Assembly: GCA_030142905.1 (NCBI GenBank)
Contig: JASJOG010000158.1
Span: 62,001-126,000, forward strand
Length of the DNA: 64,000 nt
Source of the DNA: Heliopora coerulea
Taxonomy: Eukaryota; Cnidaria; Anthozoa; Scleralcyonacea; Helioporidae
Direction: 5' to 3'
Every line of letters starts with the position of its first letter. The stretch's first letter is position 1. Shown here piece after piece: positions 1 through 9,982 of this stretch. The translations under genes were made by a program, and so were the position numbers. The notes under the pieces are model-generated. The model did not search any database, was not told the origin of the DNA, and saw only the letters and a program-made list of their open reading frames with translations.

Positions 1-845
1 GGATGGATTGACTCCTGTCATTCAATCTCTGGTACTATCTGGATCTGAAGGGATTGATTGCTGTCATTGTATTCTCTGTCATTGGTTGGGATTGACTGGA
101 CCGAGTGCTCTCATTGGATACATTGCTACCGGTTGTGTCTGGATAGATCGATTACTGTCGTTGGATACTCTCCCATCAGTTGTGTCTGGATCATGGATCA
201 ATTGAAGTCATTAGATGCTGCGTCATTGGCTGAGTTTGGCTCTTATTGGATACCCTGACATTGGTCACGACTGGATTGCCTGCTCGATGACTGGATCTGA
301 ATTCCCGGATACTTCTGGATGACACTGGTTTGGTTGTGGTTACAACATTTATGTAACTAGTTGGGTGTGGCTGGCTGGATTGCTGTTACTCCTTTGTTTG
401 AGATTTATTGGTGTGGATGGCTCGATTGCTCACAATTCATTGTTATGCATTGGTTCGGTCTGAAATGGTCAACTGCATTCTCTTGCATTTTTTGGTCTGG
501 ATGGCTTGATTTCTCGCACTTCAATTTCTAGTAATTATCAGATGTCGGTGACTCGATTGCCGTCATTCATTGGAATTCATTGTCTCCATCTGTCCCAATT
601 ATTGTCACTGCATTCTCAGGTATTTGTTGGTCTGGTTGATTTAATCATGGTCACTTTACTCCAGTCTCTGGTATTTCATTGCGTGGGTCCGGGACTAATG
701 ACGAGTCGATTGCTGTGACTGGATCTCGTAGCATTTCATTAGTTTGGTTAGCTTGCTCGCTAAAACTGCATTCTCTGGCATTTGTTGGATGGCGTGACTG
801 TTGTCGTTGCACAGTCTGACATTTGTTGCTCTAGTCTAGGTGACC
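1..845. repeat. degenerate minisatellite, period near 47 bp
   Basis: The stretch is built from loosely repeated blocks that start with CTGGAT and carry GATTGCTGTCATTGGAT-like and TCTCTGGCATT-like words. The spacing is uneven, roughly 40-55 bp, and copies are strongly diverged. All frames open here are short and share the repeat's low complexity, so I see no gene. The array runs off the left edge and fades near 845. Confidence 0.55.
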
Positions 846-899
846 AGGTGTACATAATCTTTGGCTGGTTCTCAGGAATTTGAACTTGGTCGAACTTGG

Positions 900-1142
900 C
901 TATGTTCTTTTTGTTGAAAATAATGCTTGAGCTTCTTTCAAGATGTCAACAACGTCATCCCTCTTCATCTTCTCCAGAAGTTTGATCAAGTTCTCCACTA
1001 TAGCCTCCTTCCCAGTTCTCCACTCTTGTAATAAAGCATCAGTTGGATTGTCACACTGCTCAAACAATTCTATTTCACTATTCTCGAATTTCATTTTCGC
1101 AGCAAGTCCACGAAAACTCCCGCTTTAGAACTGATTCCTTGT
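900..1142 (-). pseudogene. orphaned C-terminal half of a Death domain
   Basis: A minus-strand frame from 1094 to 900 reads as the last four helices of a Death domain: an NPTDALLQEW block followed by KLLEKMKRDDVVDIL. These match the NPADAILFHW and EILRKMKRHDVVEIL blocks of the intact Death exon at 30.2 kb. The upstream half is damaged. Compared with the copy at 4864-5066, a 2-nt and a 1-nt insertion change the frame near 1100-1140, and two TAA codons lie between the halves. The segment directly follows the PNP gene and was probably its 3-prime Death module. Read as one exon it cannot be translated through. A rescued reading through an unseen intron is possible but not supported. Confidence 0.6.
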
Positions 1143-3985
1143 TTATTGCAACTGACACGCTTTATTTTTTAAGCTAGGCTTTTTCACAGTGTCGGAGGCT
1201 TTAGCAGTAACTCCAGGGGCAACTGTAAAAAACAAAAGTATAAGCAGTCTTAATAGTACAATAAGACGAGTGTTCAAGATGTTTAAATATATGTGAATTT
1301 TTGTCAGTTTGAATGTGTTCCTCCATCTTCGTGGTAAGATGACGAGCGGTCTCGCTAATATAACGAGAATTACATCCCGCGCAAGTAAATTCATACACCA
1401 AAGAAGATTTAAGTTCACTGGGAACTGGGTCTTTAAAACAAATGAGATTCTTAATTTTGTACGAAGAAAAAACAGGTTTGGTGCCTAAGTCAGTGCATAG
1501 CCGTTGAGTAAGGGATTTGAATTTGCGTTGTGTAATTTTGGAGAAATGGACTCAATTCCTAGTGAACTTAAATTACAAAAAAAACTTGATACGCGTGTTC
1601 AAAAATACTTGAAACCAAAGGCAGTAATAAGATTGTTTTGAAACCCCCAATTTATCTCTGTATGAATTTTGGGGGAAGGGGTTTGTAGTAAATAACAATA
1701 TTCAGCAATTGTTTTTACCTGTTTGTGGATTGCTGCTGTTTCTCCCCTGATAGTGAGGCCAGTCGTTGAAAACATCTGGGTCTTTCAAAATGTGGTTAAC
1801 AACCGAGGCTGCCATCACACCGGCAAAACGTTCCCACTCCTGGGTCCTTGGTTCACTCCCATCAGAGTAATGCGATATTCCTTTAATGATAACCCACTCT
1901 ATTCCACAGTCAAAAGCAACGGCATACACTCCTAAAACAGAACGAAATTAATAGTTAAGCTCATATGATGGAGAACATGTTCTAGAATTTCATGTGTGAT
2001 GAAAACAATAGAGAGCTTAGTAGGGTTTCTGGTGAAACATGTGTTCTTGGTTGTTCAAAATGCCGTATTGGCTGAAGGGGGGCTAGTTACTGCCATACAC
2101 GCCTTTGTAACTGGCTTGGATGCCCTAATCATGGCTTAGGCACGGTAATGGTTTCCTCCGGTGTTCCTATTACAAGCGTAGACGCTACGAATGCTAACTT
2201 ACTGTTCCTAATCACTTAATCCTTATCAGTGTCACTGAAGGAATTACTAACGGTTTTTTGAGTTTTTTCACTCAGCAATTTATGGAACCCCTAAAACAAG
2301 ATAGTCCCTGGCTACAATCTGCCCCTTTGTTCATCTCGATACGCTGTATGTGAAAATTGATCAAATTTATATAAATAAATTAATATTCTCTTATGCGCGA
2401 CTAAGTTGGTCTTCCAAGCCTTGTTCTTGAGTTTATAATTTACTATTGTTCAAGGACGAGGTTCGAAAGGCTTCGGACAGGAAACAGTTCTTACACGTTC
2501 TTGTCCCTTACCTTGGCCCTCGGGTTCGATTGCAATAGCTCCAGGGAACTGTTTCAAAAGTTCTTCACTTTCTCTAGGACAATCCACGAGGTGTGGACCA
2601 GTTAAGATTTCTGCCTCCCGATGGACTGTCACTTCATGTGTTTCTTGATCATTCAACGGTGCTTTCCAGCCGTCAGCAGCGGATTTGATAAGATCTCCAG
2701 CGTTCTTGCTCACGTTCGATATATGACCAGACCATTGATGTCGATCACCAATGACTTTCTTCTCAGCATACGTGGAAAGTTTTGCTGAGATCACCACGTC
2801 TCCGAGGTCCACTTGTTTCCTATCCAGTCCACCACAACACCCAACGGAAAACAAGAGTTTCGGCTTCAGGACTTCGACAGCATTTCTCACAACGATCTGC
2901 GAAGCACGGACTTGAGTGGAACCACGACTACATCTGATTAATGATATCTTTAACTTTCTCTGGCCATCACCGATTTCACCAAAGTACACATGCCCAAGAC
3001 CTTTGAGGTAGCTCTTGAAAGCATCTTTGAGATAGAAATAGCAGCTAAGGAATTCATGATCTTCTACAGCCAACAACAAGACATCCGCAGGGAGTTGAAT
3101 AGATTCCCATGATCTGTTCTGAGCATTGAGGTCACTTAGATTTGGCATTGTAACATTGAGTTGTGGAGGATCGTCAAAACGGTTTGGCGATTGCCTGGCC
3201 TCTGTAATGTCATTAAAAAGTATTACAGAACAATTATTCAACACACACGCAAGTATCTCAAGATGTAATAGTTGCGTTTGTTCCTTTTTGGAGACCTGGC
3301 TAAATGAAAGTCTAAGGCCCGGTCAACACATGCATTTCCTTACGAAAACGCAAACTTTTGTATCCGTTTTAGCCTTCCGTCTACGCGTAAACAATGAGTG
3401 CGTGGAGTCGTTTCCACTGAAAACCGAGACTTTCGAAAACGCCTTTGAAAGTGGAGACTTTTGAAAACGGAGATTTTTGAAAACTCTTCGTGTGGACAGA
3501 CGAAAACGCAGTCTTTTGAAAACGGTGTTGGACCCAGTTCTCTAACATGAAACCACTATCGAAATTAGTGATTTTGATTAGCCAGACATGATTTATTTAA
3601 AACTCCCAGCATTTTTAGCGTTGTCGTGTGGACTGGCGAATACGATACAAAAATGCTCGTGTGGACATAATTTTGACGAGTTTTTAGTTAAATGAAAACT
3701 CATAAACTTGAAAACGGGTACATGAAGACGTAGCTTAAGTAAGGCTTTCCAACAAACGTCTTAAGATGTATCCTTTGAATGCAATAATTTTCGGCACAAC
3801 CCTTCCCTTCCCCGGGTGTTTTCACATAAAATTCTAAACCGGCGCAAATAATAGCAACCACCAACCGTAGTAATGTACACTTCCATAGCCAGAAAACAAA
3901 CGCCACATATGTACGTAGTGATATAACAAATGTTTACCTGCTCTTGCACTTTCAGATATTTCTTTCTTGAATTCTTTAACGACCT
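1143..3985 (-). CDS. PNP/UDP-phosphorylase-family domain protein with C-terminal Death remnant (multi-exon, 5-prime incomplete)
   Basis: Four minus-strand exons fit canonical splice sites, all in phase 1: 3938-3985 (basic linker, VVKEFKKEISESARA), 2512-3201 (230 codons), 1719-1931 (71 codons) and 1143-1222 (ends in TAA). Exon 2 carries the nucleoside-phosphorylase/MTA-SAH-nucleosidase fold: LLLAVEDHEF, the glycine motif FSVGCCGGLDR, then GDVVIS. The exon 2-3 junction joins AIEPEGQ to GVYAVAF and restores the purine-site E-x-E segment, followed by IIKGISHYSDG and FAGVMAASVV. The family cleaves N-glycosidic bonds of nucleosides. Here the conserved Ser-Asp active-site pair reads Ser-His, so catalysis is doubtful. 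The last exon begins like the Death module at 4864-5066 but stops after about 26 codons. The start codon lies upstream and was not found. PNP domains fused to signalling modules are known in NLR-like proteins; a sensing or scaffold role is inference. Confidence 0.75.
1230..1550 (-). mobile_element. Penelope-like element fragment, GIY-YIG region
   Basis: A minus-strand frame reads KPVFSSYKIKNLICFKDPVP, then VYEFTCAGCNSRYISETARH and HIFKHL. This is the C-terminal CCHH-like linker and GIY-YIG endonuclease start of Penelope-like retroelements. The GIY-YIG tail is cut off near 1230-1250, within a few dozen bases of the splice acceptor of the Death exon at 1222. The reverse transcriptase is absent. 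It sits in the last intron of the PNP gene in the same orientation. Confidence 0.7.
3305..3690. repeat. MITE-like repeat rich in TTTTGAAAACG palindromes
   Basis: A stretch beginning GGCCCGGTCAACACATGC repeats the words GAAAACG, CTTTTGAAAACGG and GTGTGGAC several times. This type of sequence is common in non-autonomous DNA transposons of marine animals. No clear terminal inverted repeat or target duplication was resolved. It lies in the intron between the first two recognised PNP exons. Confidence 0.35.
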
Positions 3986-4126
3986 CTGCAAAATGCGACA
4001 AAAAAGAATATTACTAAAAGAATTTCGAGGCTTATATGCCTTTATTGTCAATATCTTCTTTATTTTTAAATAACAGGCCTTTTTTTATATACATACTTTT
4101 ACGGAAAACATTATATGAAAAGCTAA

Positions 4127-4241
4127 ATCTTAAGATGATAGATGAACTGTGGTCAAGCTCTATACTCAGAAAAACGATTTCTGAGCCCCAGGCGATTTCT
4201 GAGTATAGAGCTTGACGATAGTTCATCTATCATCTTAAGAT
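4127..4241. repeat. near-perfect hairpin (arms about 46-49 bp)
   Basis: The sequence from ATCTTAAGATGATAG to CTCAGAAA is repeated in inverted orientation after a short loop, ending in CATCTTAAGAT. The arms differ at only a few bases. The transcript of either strand would fold into a long stem. It is probably a small fold-back element or MITE. Confidence 0.7.
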
Positions 4242-4863
4242 ATTTCCAAGCTCTCATGTATCTAATATAAAAGCTAAATTGTAAATAAAAGCTTTGTCAG
4301 CTAAAACCGTTTGGATACTATTTGAATTCAATAAAAACAAAAGACATCGACGTCTACATCACTACCAAAGCATTGCTAAAAAGATCTAACTTTCGACCTT
4401 GCTTGCACGAAGTTTACTTTATAACACTGCCGCTTATCCATAGGTGAATGTCAGCAAACAATGAAATTTTAATTCGGATGCATAATATGAAACAAATTTA
4501 TAAAGAGGTTTGTGATAGAAGTCATTTGAATAACTCGTAGAAGCTGCATTATCGGATCTAAAACACTTGCCTATCGCTTAGTGTTTTATTCCCGAAATAG
4601 AATGATTGGCTTTAGCCACAGTAAAGTTAAGAAGTCGGGTTTGGAACGGGAACAGTTAAAAAAAAGTTATAATTACTAAATGAGTTTGGTTCGTTCCTTC
4701 ATAGTTTTCCGCTCCGTTTCCTTCTTCCATTTCAGACTTTTCGTTGATTGCTTGTCTTTTCGAATTGCTTTATGATTGTAGGCCTAGTATTCGGTAATTC
4801 ATTCCTTTTATTACAACAGTCATTATGTGCAAATTAATATCACTGTTTTACATTAATTTGTTA

Positions 4864-5066
4864 TTAGAGATATTTTAAACTGGAAAAAAATTCTATTTTT
4901 CTATTGTCGAATTTCATTTTCGCAGCAAGTCCACGAAAGTCCCGATCTAGAACTGATCTCTCGTTTACCAACTGACACACCCTACTTTTTACGCTACTCT
5001 CAAGATCTCGAACGAAGAATGACTTTCTGTCGGTGTCGGAGGCTTTATCATTGACTCCAGCGGCAA
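4864..5066 (-). pseudogene. N-terminal half of a Death-domain exon, truncated copy
   Basis: After a good acceptor (tttttacag) the minus strand reads VAAGVNDKASDTDRKSFF, then SSVKSRVCQLVNERSVLDRD and FRGLAAKMKFDNRKIEFF. It then runs into unrelated codons and TAA. This is the first half of the same Death module whose second half survives at 900-1142. The start phase (1) and the first residues match the exon at 1143-1222, so both descend from one duplicated exon. No matching PNP exons were found upstream, so this is probably a leftover of a broken neighbouring gene copy. Confidence 0.55.
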
Positions 5067-5069
5067 CTG

Positions 5070-6008
5070 TAAAAAGCAAAAGTACAAGCAGTCTTAAAAA
5101 CACAACAGTTTAGTTCGAGTTTCTTACTGCACAATACAAGATACCTTTTTTTGTGTTTTATTTTTGGCACAACACACGTTCTTTGCATAAAATGCGCGAT
5201 AGTGAACGAACAAGTTTCCAACACAACCAGATAGAGAATCAGATATAACTTGACGCTAGTCTGGGCTAAACAGTTTCGAACGCTACTTCAAAAGTTATTA
5301 TTATTGACTGGGGGCAAAGTTTGCGTGAAACTATGTCTGGCGTCACTTTGTTAAATTCCTCGACAGAAAGCTGTCACCAAAAAACTGGGTATGTTTACTT
5401 CTCAGCTTCAAAGAAAAGGTCAATATTTGTCGACATTTGTGTCAATTTTTACAATACACAGTTCACATCACCAGCAGCACCAGCTCTGTCCTCTGAAATT
5501 TTTCTAATCCAGGACTGAATTAAACAATCACGTTCTCCAGTTTAACAATTGTTCACGTATTTCTTAACAATATAATTGTCGTTCAACAATCTAACGCTAT
5601 ATTAAGGGAAAGAGAGAGGGTAATTTTTACCTGGTCAATATTTTTGTTCATACTATATTTTATTTTGTATGTTACAAAAGGAGATATCTTTAAAAGTCAA
5701 TAATAATCTCAGGCAAATGCACCTTTTTCATTACGGTATTACTGTAACCATGTAGCTACTGTACAAAGCGATAAAAAGCTAGTTATGGCACATATACTTC
5801 GGTGTGAGCAATAAATATATAAATGGTAGTGAAACGAAAGTTACAAACAAAGTTTATACGCGTGTGTTTTACAAAAGACTGTTTTCAATTGGAGTTGTTA
5901 TCAAGTACTTAGGGGGTTCAATCCCCCTGTCCATGCTTCCTATTTATTACAAATTCATTACAAATTTATTATTACAAACACTGTGTCCGCTTGTTTTTCT
6001 CAAATTTT
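5070..6008. other. no gene seen
   Basis: AT-rich sequence with only short frames that lack family motifs or convincing splice pairs. A run of AACAAT-type words lies near 5525-5595. I found nothing else to annotate. Confidence 0.4.
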
Positions 6009-6228
6009 GAGTTCAAGATGGAACTATTTTTCGGAGTATGTTTTCTACTTTATTTTCTGAAATTATCGGCTGGAAACGGACTCTGCTTCCTATGGCCATG
6101 ATATATGCAAAAAAACATTTGTATATAACAAATCTCCAAATACTAAATAATTAAAAACCATGACCAGCCGACAACTTCAAAACATAAAATAAAACATATT
6201 CCGAAGAGTAAAGTCATCTTGAGAACTC
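6009..6228. repeat. imperfect inverted repeat beside the Penelope insertion
   Basis: GAGTTCAAGATGGAACTATT at 6009 is answered in reverse complement by the segment ending CATCTTGAGAACTC at 6228. The shared core is TTCGGAGTATGTTTT/AACATATTCCGAA, and GGCTGG/CCAGCC closes the inner ends. Arms are about 65 bp. Its right arm is also the outermost part of the Penelope inverted repeat described below. Confidence 0.5.
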
Positions 6229-6307
6229 AAAATAATTCTTTAATGTTTTATCTTGCATTGACTCAAGATATGAGTCAATGCAAGATAAAACTATTGTTGA
6301 AACTGTG

Positions 6308-6339
6308 ATATTTCGACTTTATTTCAAAGTCATCTTCAG
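6308..6339 (-). ncRNA. hammerhead-ribozyme-like motif, left arm
   Basis: The minus strand reads CTGAAGA, one extra T, then a perfect stem GACTTT/AAAGTC with loop GAAAT, then GAAA and TATC. CUGANGA, a helix and GAAA form the hammerhead core, and such ribozymes are known in Penelope pseudo-LTRs. The extra base before helix II is unusual, so activity is uncertain. Confidence 0.4.
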
Positions 6340-6741
6340 ACAGAATGATAATTACAATAACATGCCAGAGTCTATATACAGGAGGTGTGATGACATCATC
6401 GAGACGGAATTAGGAAACACTACCGGTAATCCCTAATTTACATGCTGAGATGTTGAGACGCTAGGTGCTAATTAGAAATTCTCACCACCATTAATAAAGC
6501 GGTTGAGCGTGAATAGAACTATCGGGCTAACTGATAACAAGTGTGCATAATATCTAATTAAGAAGGTTGAGTTCTTTGCTAGCTTTAAGCCCAGAATTAA
6601 GCTCAGGTTTATTAAACTTAATGTGGAGTACTTCAATTATTAGAAGTTTATTGGTGTTAGTAGACTTACTTTCAAAAAGATTAAATTTTTAATGGAGGTA
6701 GATATGTTAGAAGAAGAGGGAAGGTCATTTAGTCGGTCGTA

Positions 6742-7260
6742 CTAATCGTATAAGTCATTCATGAAGTGAGCGTGTTCACATTCGAGAAAGTGTTGGGCAA
6801 CCGCACTGGTGTTATGTTGAGTAGAATGTTCGGAAAGACGTTTGTGAAGACAACGGTCGGTTTTACCTATATATGTTTTGTTGCAGCCAGGACAAGTAAT
6901 TTGGTAGACGACATTATTGCGAGACATTTCCGGAATCTTATCTTTGTTAGAAAGAAAATAGGAGACTTTTTTCGTGTCATAAATAACGATAAATTTAACG
7001 GGTTGATTGAGATGACGCCGAATTTTCGAAATGCATGATTTAACTAGATTTTCACTTTGTTTACCAAGGAAAGGAATACGTATCCAAATTTTGGGTAAAT
7101 TGTCATCATCGCAAGACCTATTCGTTTTAATTGTGGAAGCGTTGTATTTGCGTTTTAGTTTATTAATTAGAAAATATTTTACGCTGTTGGGATAACCATT
7201 CCACGACATACAAGATTTTAGAAAACTGATTTGGTTGTTAAAAAGCTTTCTTGAGCTAGA
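6742..7260 (-). pseudogene. Penelope-like polyprotein, C-terminal part with GIY-YIG domain
   Basis: About 170 codons are open. The frame contains WNGYPNSVKYFLINKLKRKY, then IWIRIPFLGKQSENLVKSC, FIVIYDTKKVSYFLSNKDKI, and the endonuclease part NVVYQITCPGCNKTYIGKT with RLSEHS and ALHFLECEH-like residues (AQHFLECEHAHF). These are the post-RT linker with its CxxC and the GIY-YIG module. The reverse transcriptase is missing. The frame begins inside a palindrome at 7208-7317, so the first residues are not native. The frame ends at 6742 within the element. Confidence 0.8.
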
Positions 7261-7317
7261 AAAAAGTAGCTCAAGAAAGCTTTTTAACAACCAAATCAGT
7301 TTTCTAAAATCTTGTAT
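7208..7317. repeat. perfect palindrome at the truncation point of the Penelope copy
   Basis: A 51-bp segment starting ATACAAGATTTTAG is followed after 8 bp by its exact inverted copy ending CTTGTAT. It marks where the coding fragment flips into the inverted pseudo-LTR, as expected if cDNA synthesis switched strand or folded back. Confidence 0.8.
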
Positions 7318-7511
7318 CAGTTAGCCCGATAGTTCTATTCACGCTCAACCGCTTTATTAATGGTGGTGAGAATTTCTAATTAGCACCTAGCGTCTCAACA
7401 TCTCAGCATGTAAATTAGGGATTACCGGTAGTGTTTCCTAATTCCGTCTCGATGATGTCATCACACCTCCTGTATATAGACTCTGGCATGTTATTGTAAT
7501 TATCATTCTGT

Positions 7512-7544
7512 CTGAAGATGACTTTGAAATAAAGTCGAAATATC
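7512..7544 (+). ncRNA. hammerhead-ribozyme-like motif, right arm
   Basis: Plus-strand counterpart of the motif at 6308-6339 with the same CTGAAGA core, extra T, GACTTT/AAAGTC stem and GAAA. It is identical because it sits in the inverted arm. Confidence 0.4.
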
Positions 7545-7640
7545 ACAGTTTCAACAATAGTTTTATCTTGCATTGACTCATATCTTGAGTTCTCAAGATG
7601 ACTTTATTCTTCGGAATGTGTTTTATTTTATACTGAATAA

Positions 7641-9982
7641 TTAATAATCAGTTTCTAATGTAGGGCGTTCATATTTCTGTGAGGGGAAACTGATTTGTTT
7701 ACTTATAGTCCTCATATTTTAAGGGATATAGCCATGGACACAGTTACTAGACATGATCACTTAAAACAAATTATAGGTTCAACATCTTACACAGCATGTT
7801 AGTTACAACTTAAGCCCAATAATTCAAACGTCAAACTTTCATAGAATTTTAAATCAATAAAGCAATGGATAGTGGAAATTTTACAGACTGGACTATTGGT
7901 TGATAGCTAAAGAATAAATAATAAATAATTGTCGTTATTTTGCTACAACAATTTGAAGGAACATCAATCCAGGGTTAAATTTCTAGCCTAAAAACACCCT
8001 CTCTATAAAAAGCGCGAGGCTTCCAAAAATTGTGCGGGGCCCGAAAAAGCGTGGAGCCGCCGGCACGTCTCCAAAGTGTCCCCCTTCCCCAACCTTTAAT
8101 CCATTACAACTGCGATCAATATTTTGTTTGGAAACGTTCGATATTCCCTACAACCATATCCAAACATCTTTCGGTCTTATATTTTAGAAAATGGAAATAT
8201 CTGGAACGAAATGTCAACGGAGACTAGTCAATTGCAAACATTGCTAACTTAGTTTTCAAAAACCTCATGCACCAATGGTGATATAAGGAGGTTATATATC
8301 TTAAACCTCGGTATCACTTAAACACCTCGTACTCAGTGTATAACCTTTACAAATGACCAAGATAAGTGTACAGAATGTTCTAATATAAAATTAAAAGCAT
8401 GTCAAACATGACTCTTGTCAACATGAAACATGTTGCGATGTTAAGGTGTTTTGGAAAAGCTAAATTGGAGAACGAAACGGAAGTTGAATTCGCCACGGTT
8501 ACCTATGAGTCATGTTATTGCAAGTCCGCAACTTGTTGACTAACAAGAAGATACGTTCTTAAATCTTTTGCAGCAAGATAGAACTTGTGTTATTTCACTC
8601 TTAGTTACGCTACACAACTTTACTCGTCAAAGGGTGAGTTCCCGAAAGGAAAGAGTTAATGGACACTTAGATATCTTGGGGGCAGATATTCTCATACTTG
8701 ACTCTTGCTCTAATGCGCTAACTTGCTCAAACGGTAAGGCTCTTTATTAAAGACCAAATTGTGTATAGAAATATCTCCCCACTACAGTTATATAGTTTAT
8801 AAATTAATTAGAAAACCGTTAAATCCTCTTAATATGAAACCAAGTCATAGTGACTTTGGCAAAATTCTTTTCAATGTTTCCCTAGAAAAGATTGTGTTTG
8901 CAAATAAAGAGTGATCTAGATTTGCGAAATGGCGGGCCCATGGAAAGAATTCTGTCGGACAAAACCAACTTATTGACCTGATGTCTATAATTTCACAGCA
9001 ACATCTATCGTTTACTATTCACTATGCGCCTATAAATTTTATATTAAGAACATTTCAATTGCGTTTATAAAACCAGGGGTGTTTACGTAATATGAGTTGG
9101 AGTACTAAGTAAAAAAATACTTTACCGAAAATAAATAACAATGGCATGAGAAACAGTTATTAGCTAAAAGGTGCGTAGATACTGCCGGAAAAGTTAATCA
9201 AAAGAGTCATAATTCTTTCACAGCATGATGTCTTCCCGTTACATATAAAACCTTATCATCTGGAGTTAGCCTGAATAAAATAATAAATTAACTTACCATA
9301 ACGGGTTTCGACAACTTATGAGTAATGTTACTGGCGACTGTGTTTAACGCAACAACTGCTGACTGGTGCAAAGCTGATGCGTTCAACATTCCATTTGTGA
9401 ATAATTTTCAGGCCTAGTTTACAAGCTGTACAGTCACGAGCCGTATAGAGCTGAAACAGTCTTGTACAGCTTATAAAACAAGTTACATTAGCCGTACCGA
9501 CCTAAGCCGTGCTGCATGGTCCAGAACAGTTAAGGTTGAGCTTATAAACCGAGTTGAGGTGAACTTTGCCGTGTTGACACGCGCGCTACTCTGTTTCTTG
9601 AGAAACACAAATTTGGCGTCCTTCCTAATACTTTTAATAGGAATTACAAGCAGCAAGCAGCACAGTCCGGCACAGCTTACAAACAAGGTCTGAACGAACT
9701 TTTAAGGAAGCGACATGTTGCATGAAATATCATCCTTAAAAAATAAGTTCATGCAGGCGTGAAAGAATCAGTGAGGATTTTTTATTAATTCACTTTAAGC
9801 ACAACCTATTCCTGTCTTGTGGTATTCTGCAAAGAACATCTTAAGTATAACATTGAAAATTCGAGCAAAGTTGTATGGTGCGATAAGAGGGTCTCAGGTG
9901 ACTATGGCTCTCCTTGTATCCGCTTATATTAATCTAAAATCTGAGCAGGAGCATATTTTGCCGTACCAGTTCTTTTGGAGCG
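7641..9982. other. no gene recognised
   Basis: AT-rich sequence with a short GC-rich patch near 8010-8100. Open frames are below 70 codons and show no family motif. The 5-prime limit of the LINE at 9983 could lie within the last few hundred bases, but no boundary can be fixed. Confidence 0.35.

Larger units (their letters stand above)
6184..7640 (-). mobile_element. Penelope-like element with inverted terminal arms (fold-back copy)
   Basis: Two arms of about 320-350 bp (left 6184-6533, right 7318-7640) are nearly identical in inverted orientation. The left arm has one extra 34-bp piece near 6230-6262. Between them lies a minus-strand C-terminal Penelope reading frame that is 5-prime truncated. 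Each arm carries a hammerhead-like motif at the same relative place. Inverted or tandem pseudo-LTRs and 5-prime truncation are typical of Penelope-like elements. The near-identity of the arms suggests recent insertion or gene conversion. Confidence 0.8.

Noticed and set aside
8..718. Open frames of 60-70 codons at the left edge
   Set aside because: They follow the degenerate minisatellite and have its composition. No ATG in context, splice pair or family motif supports them.
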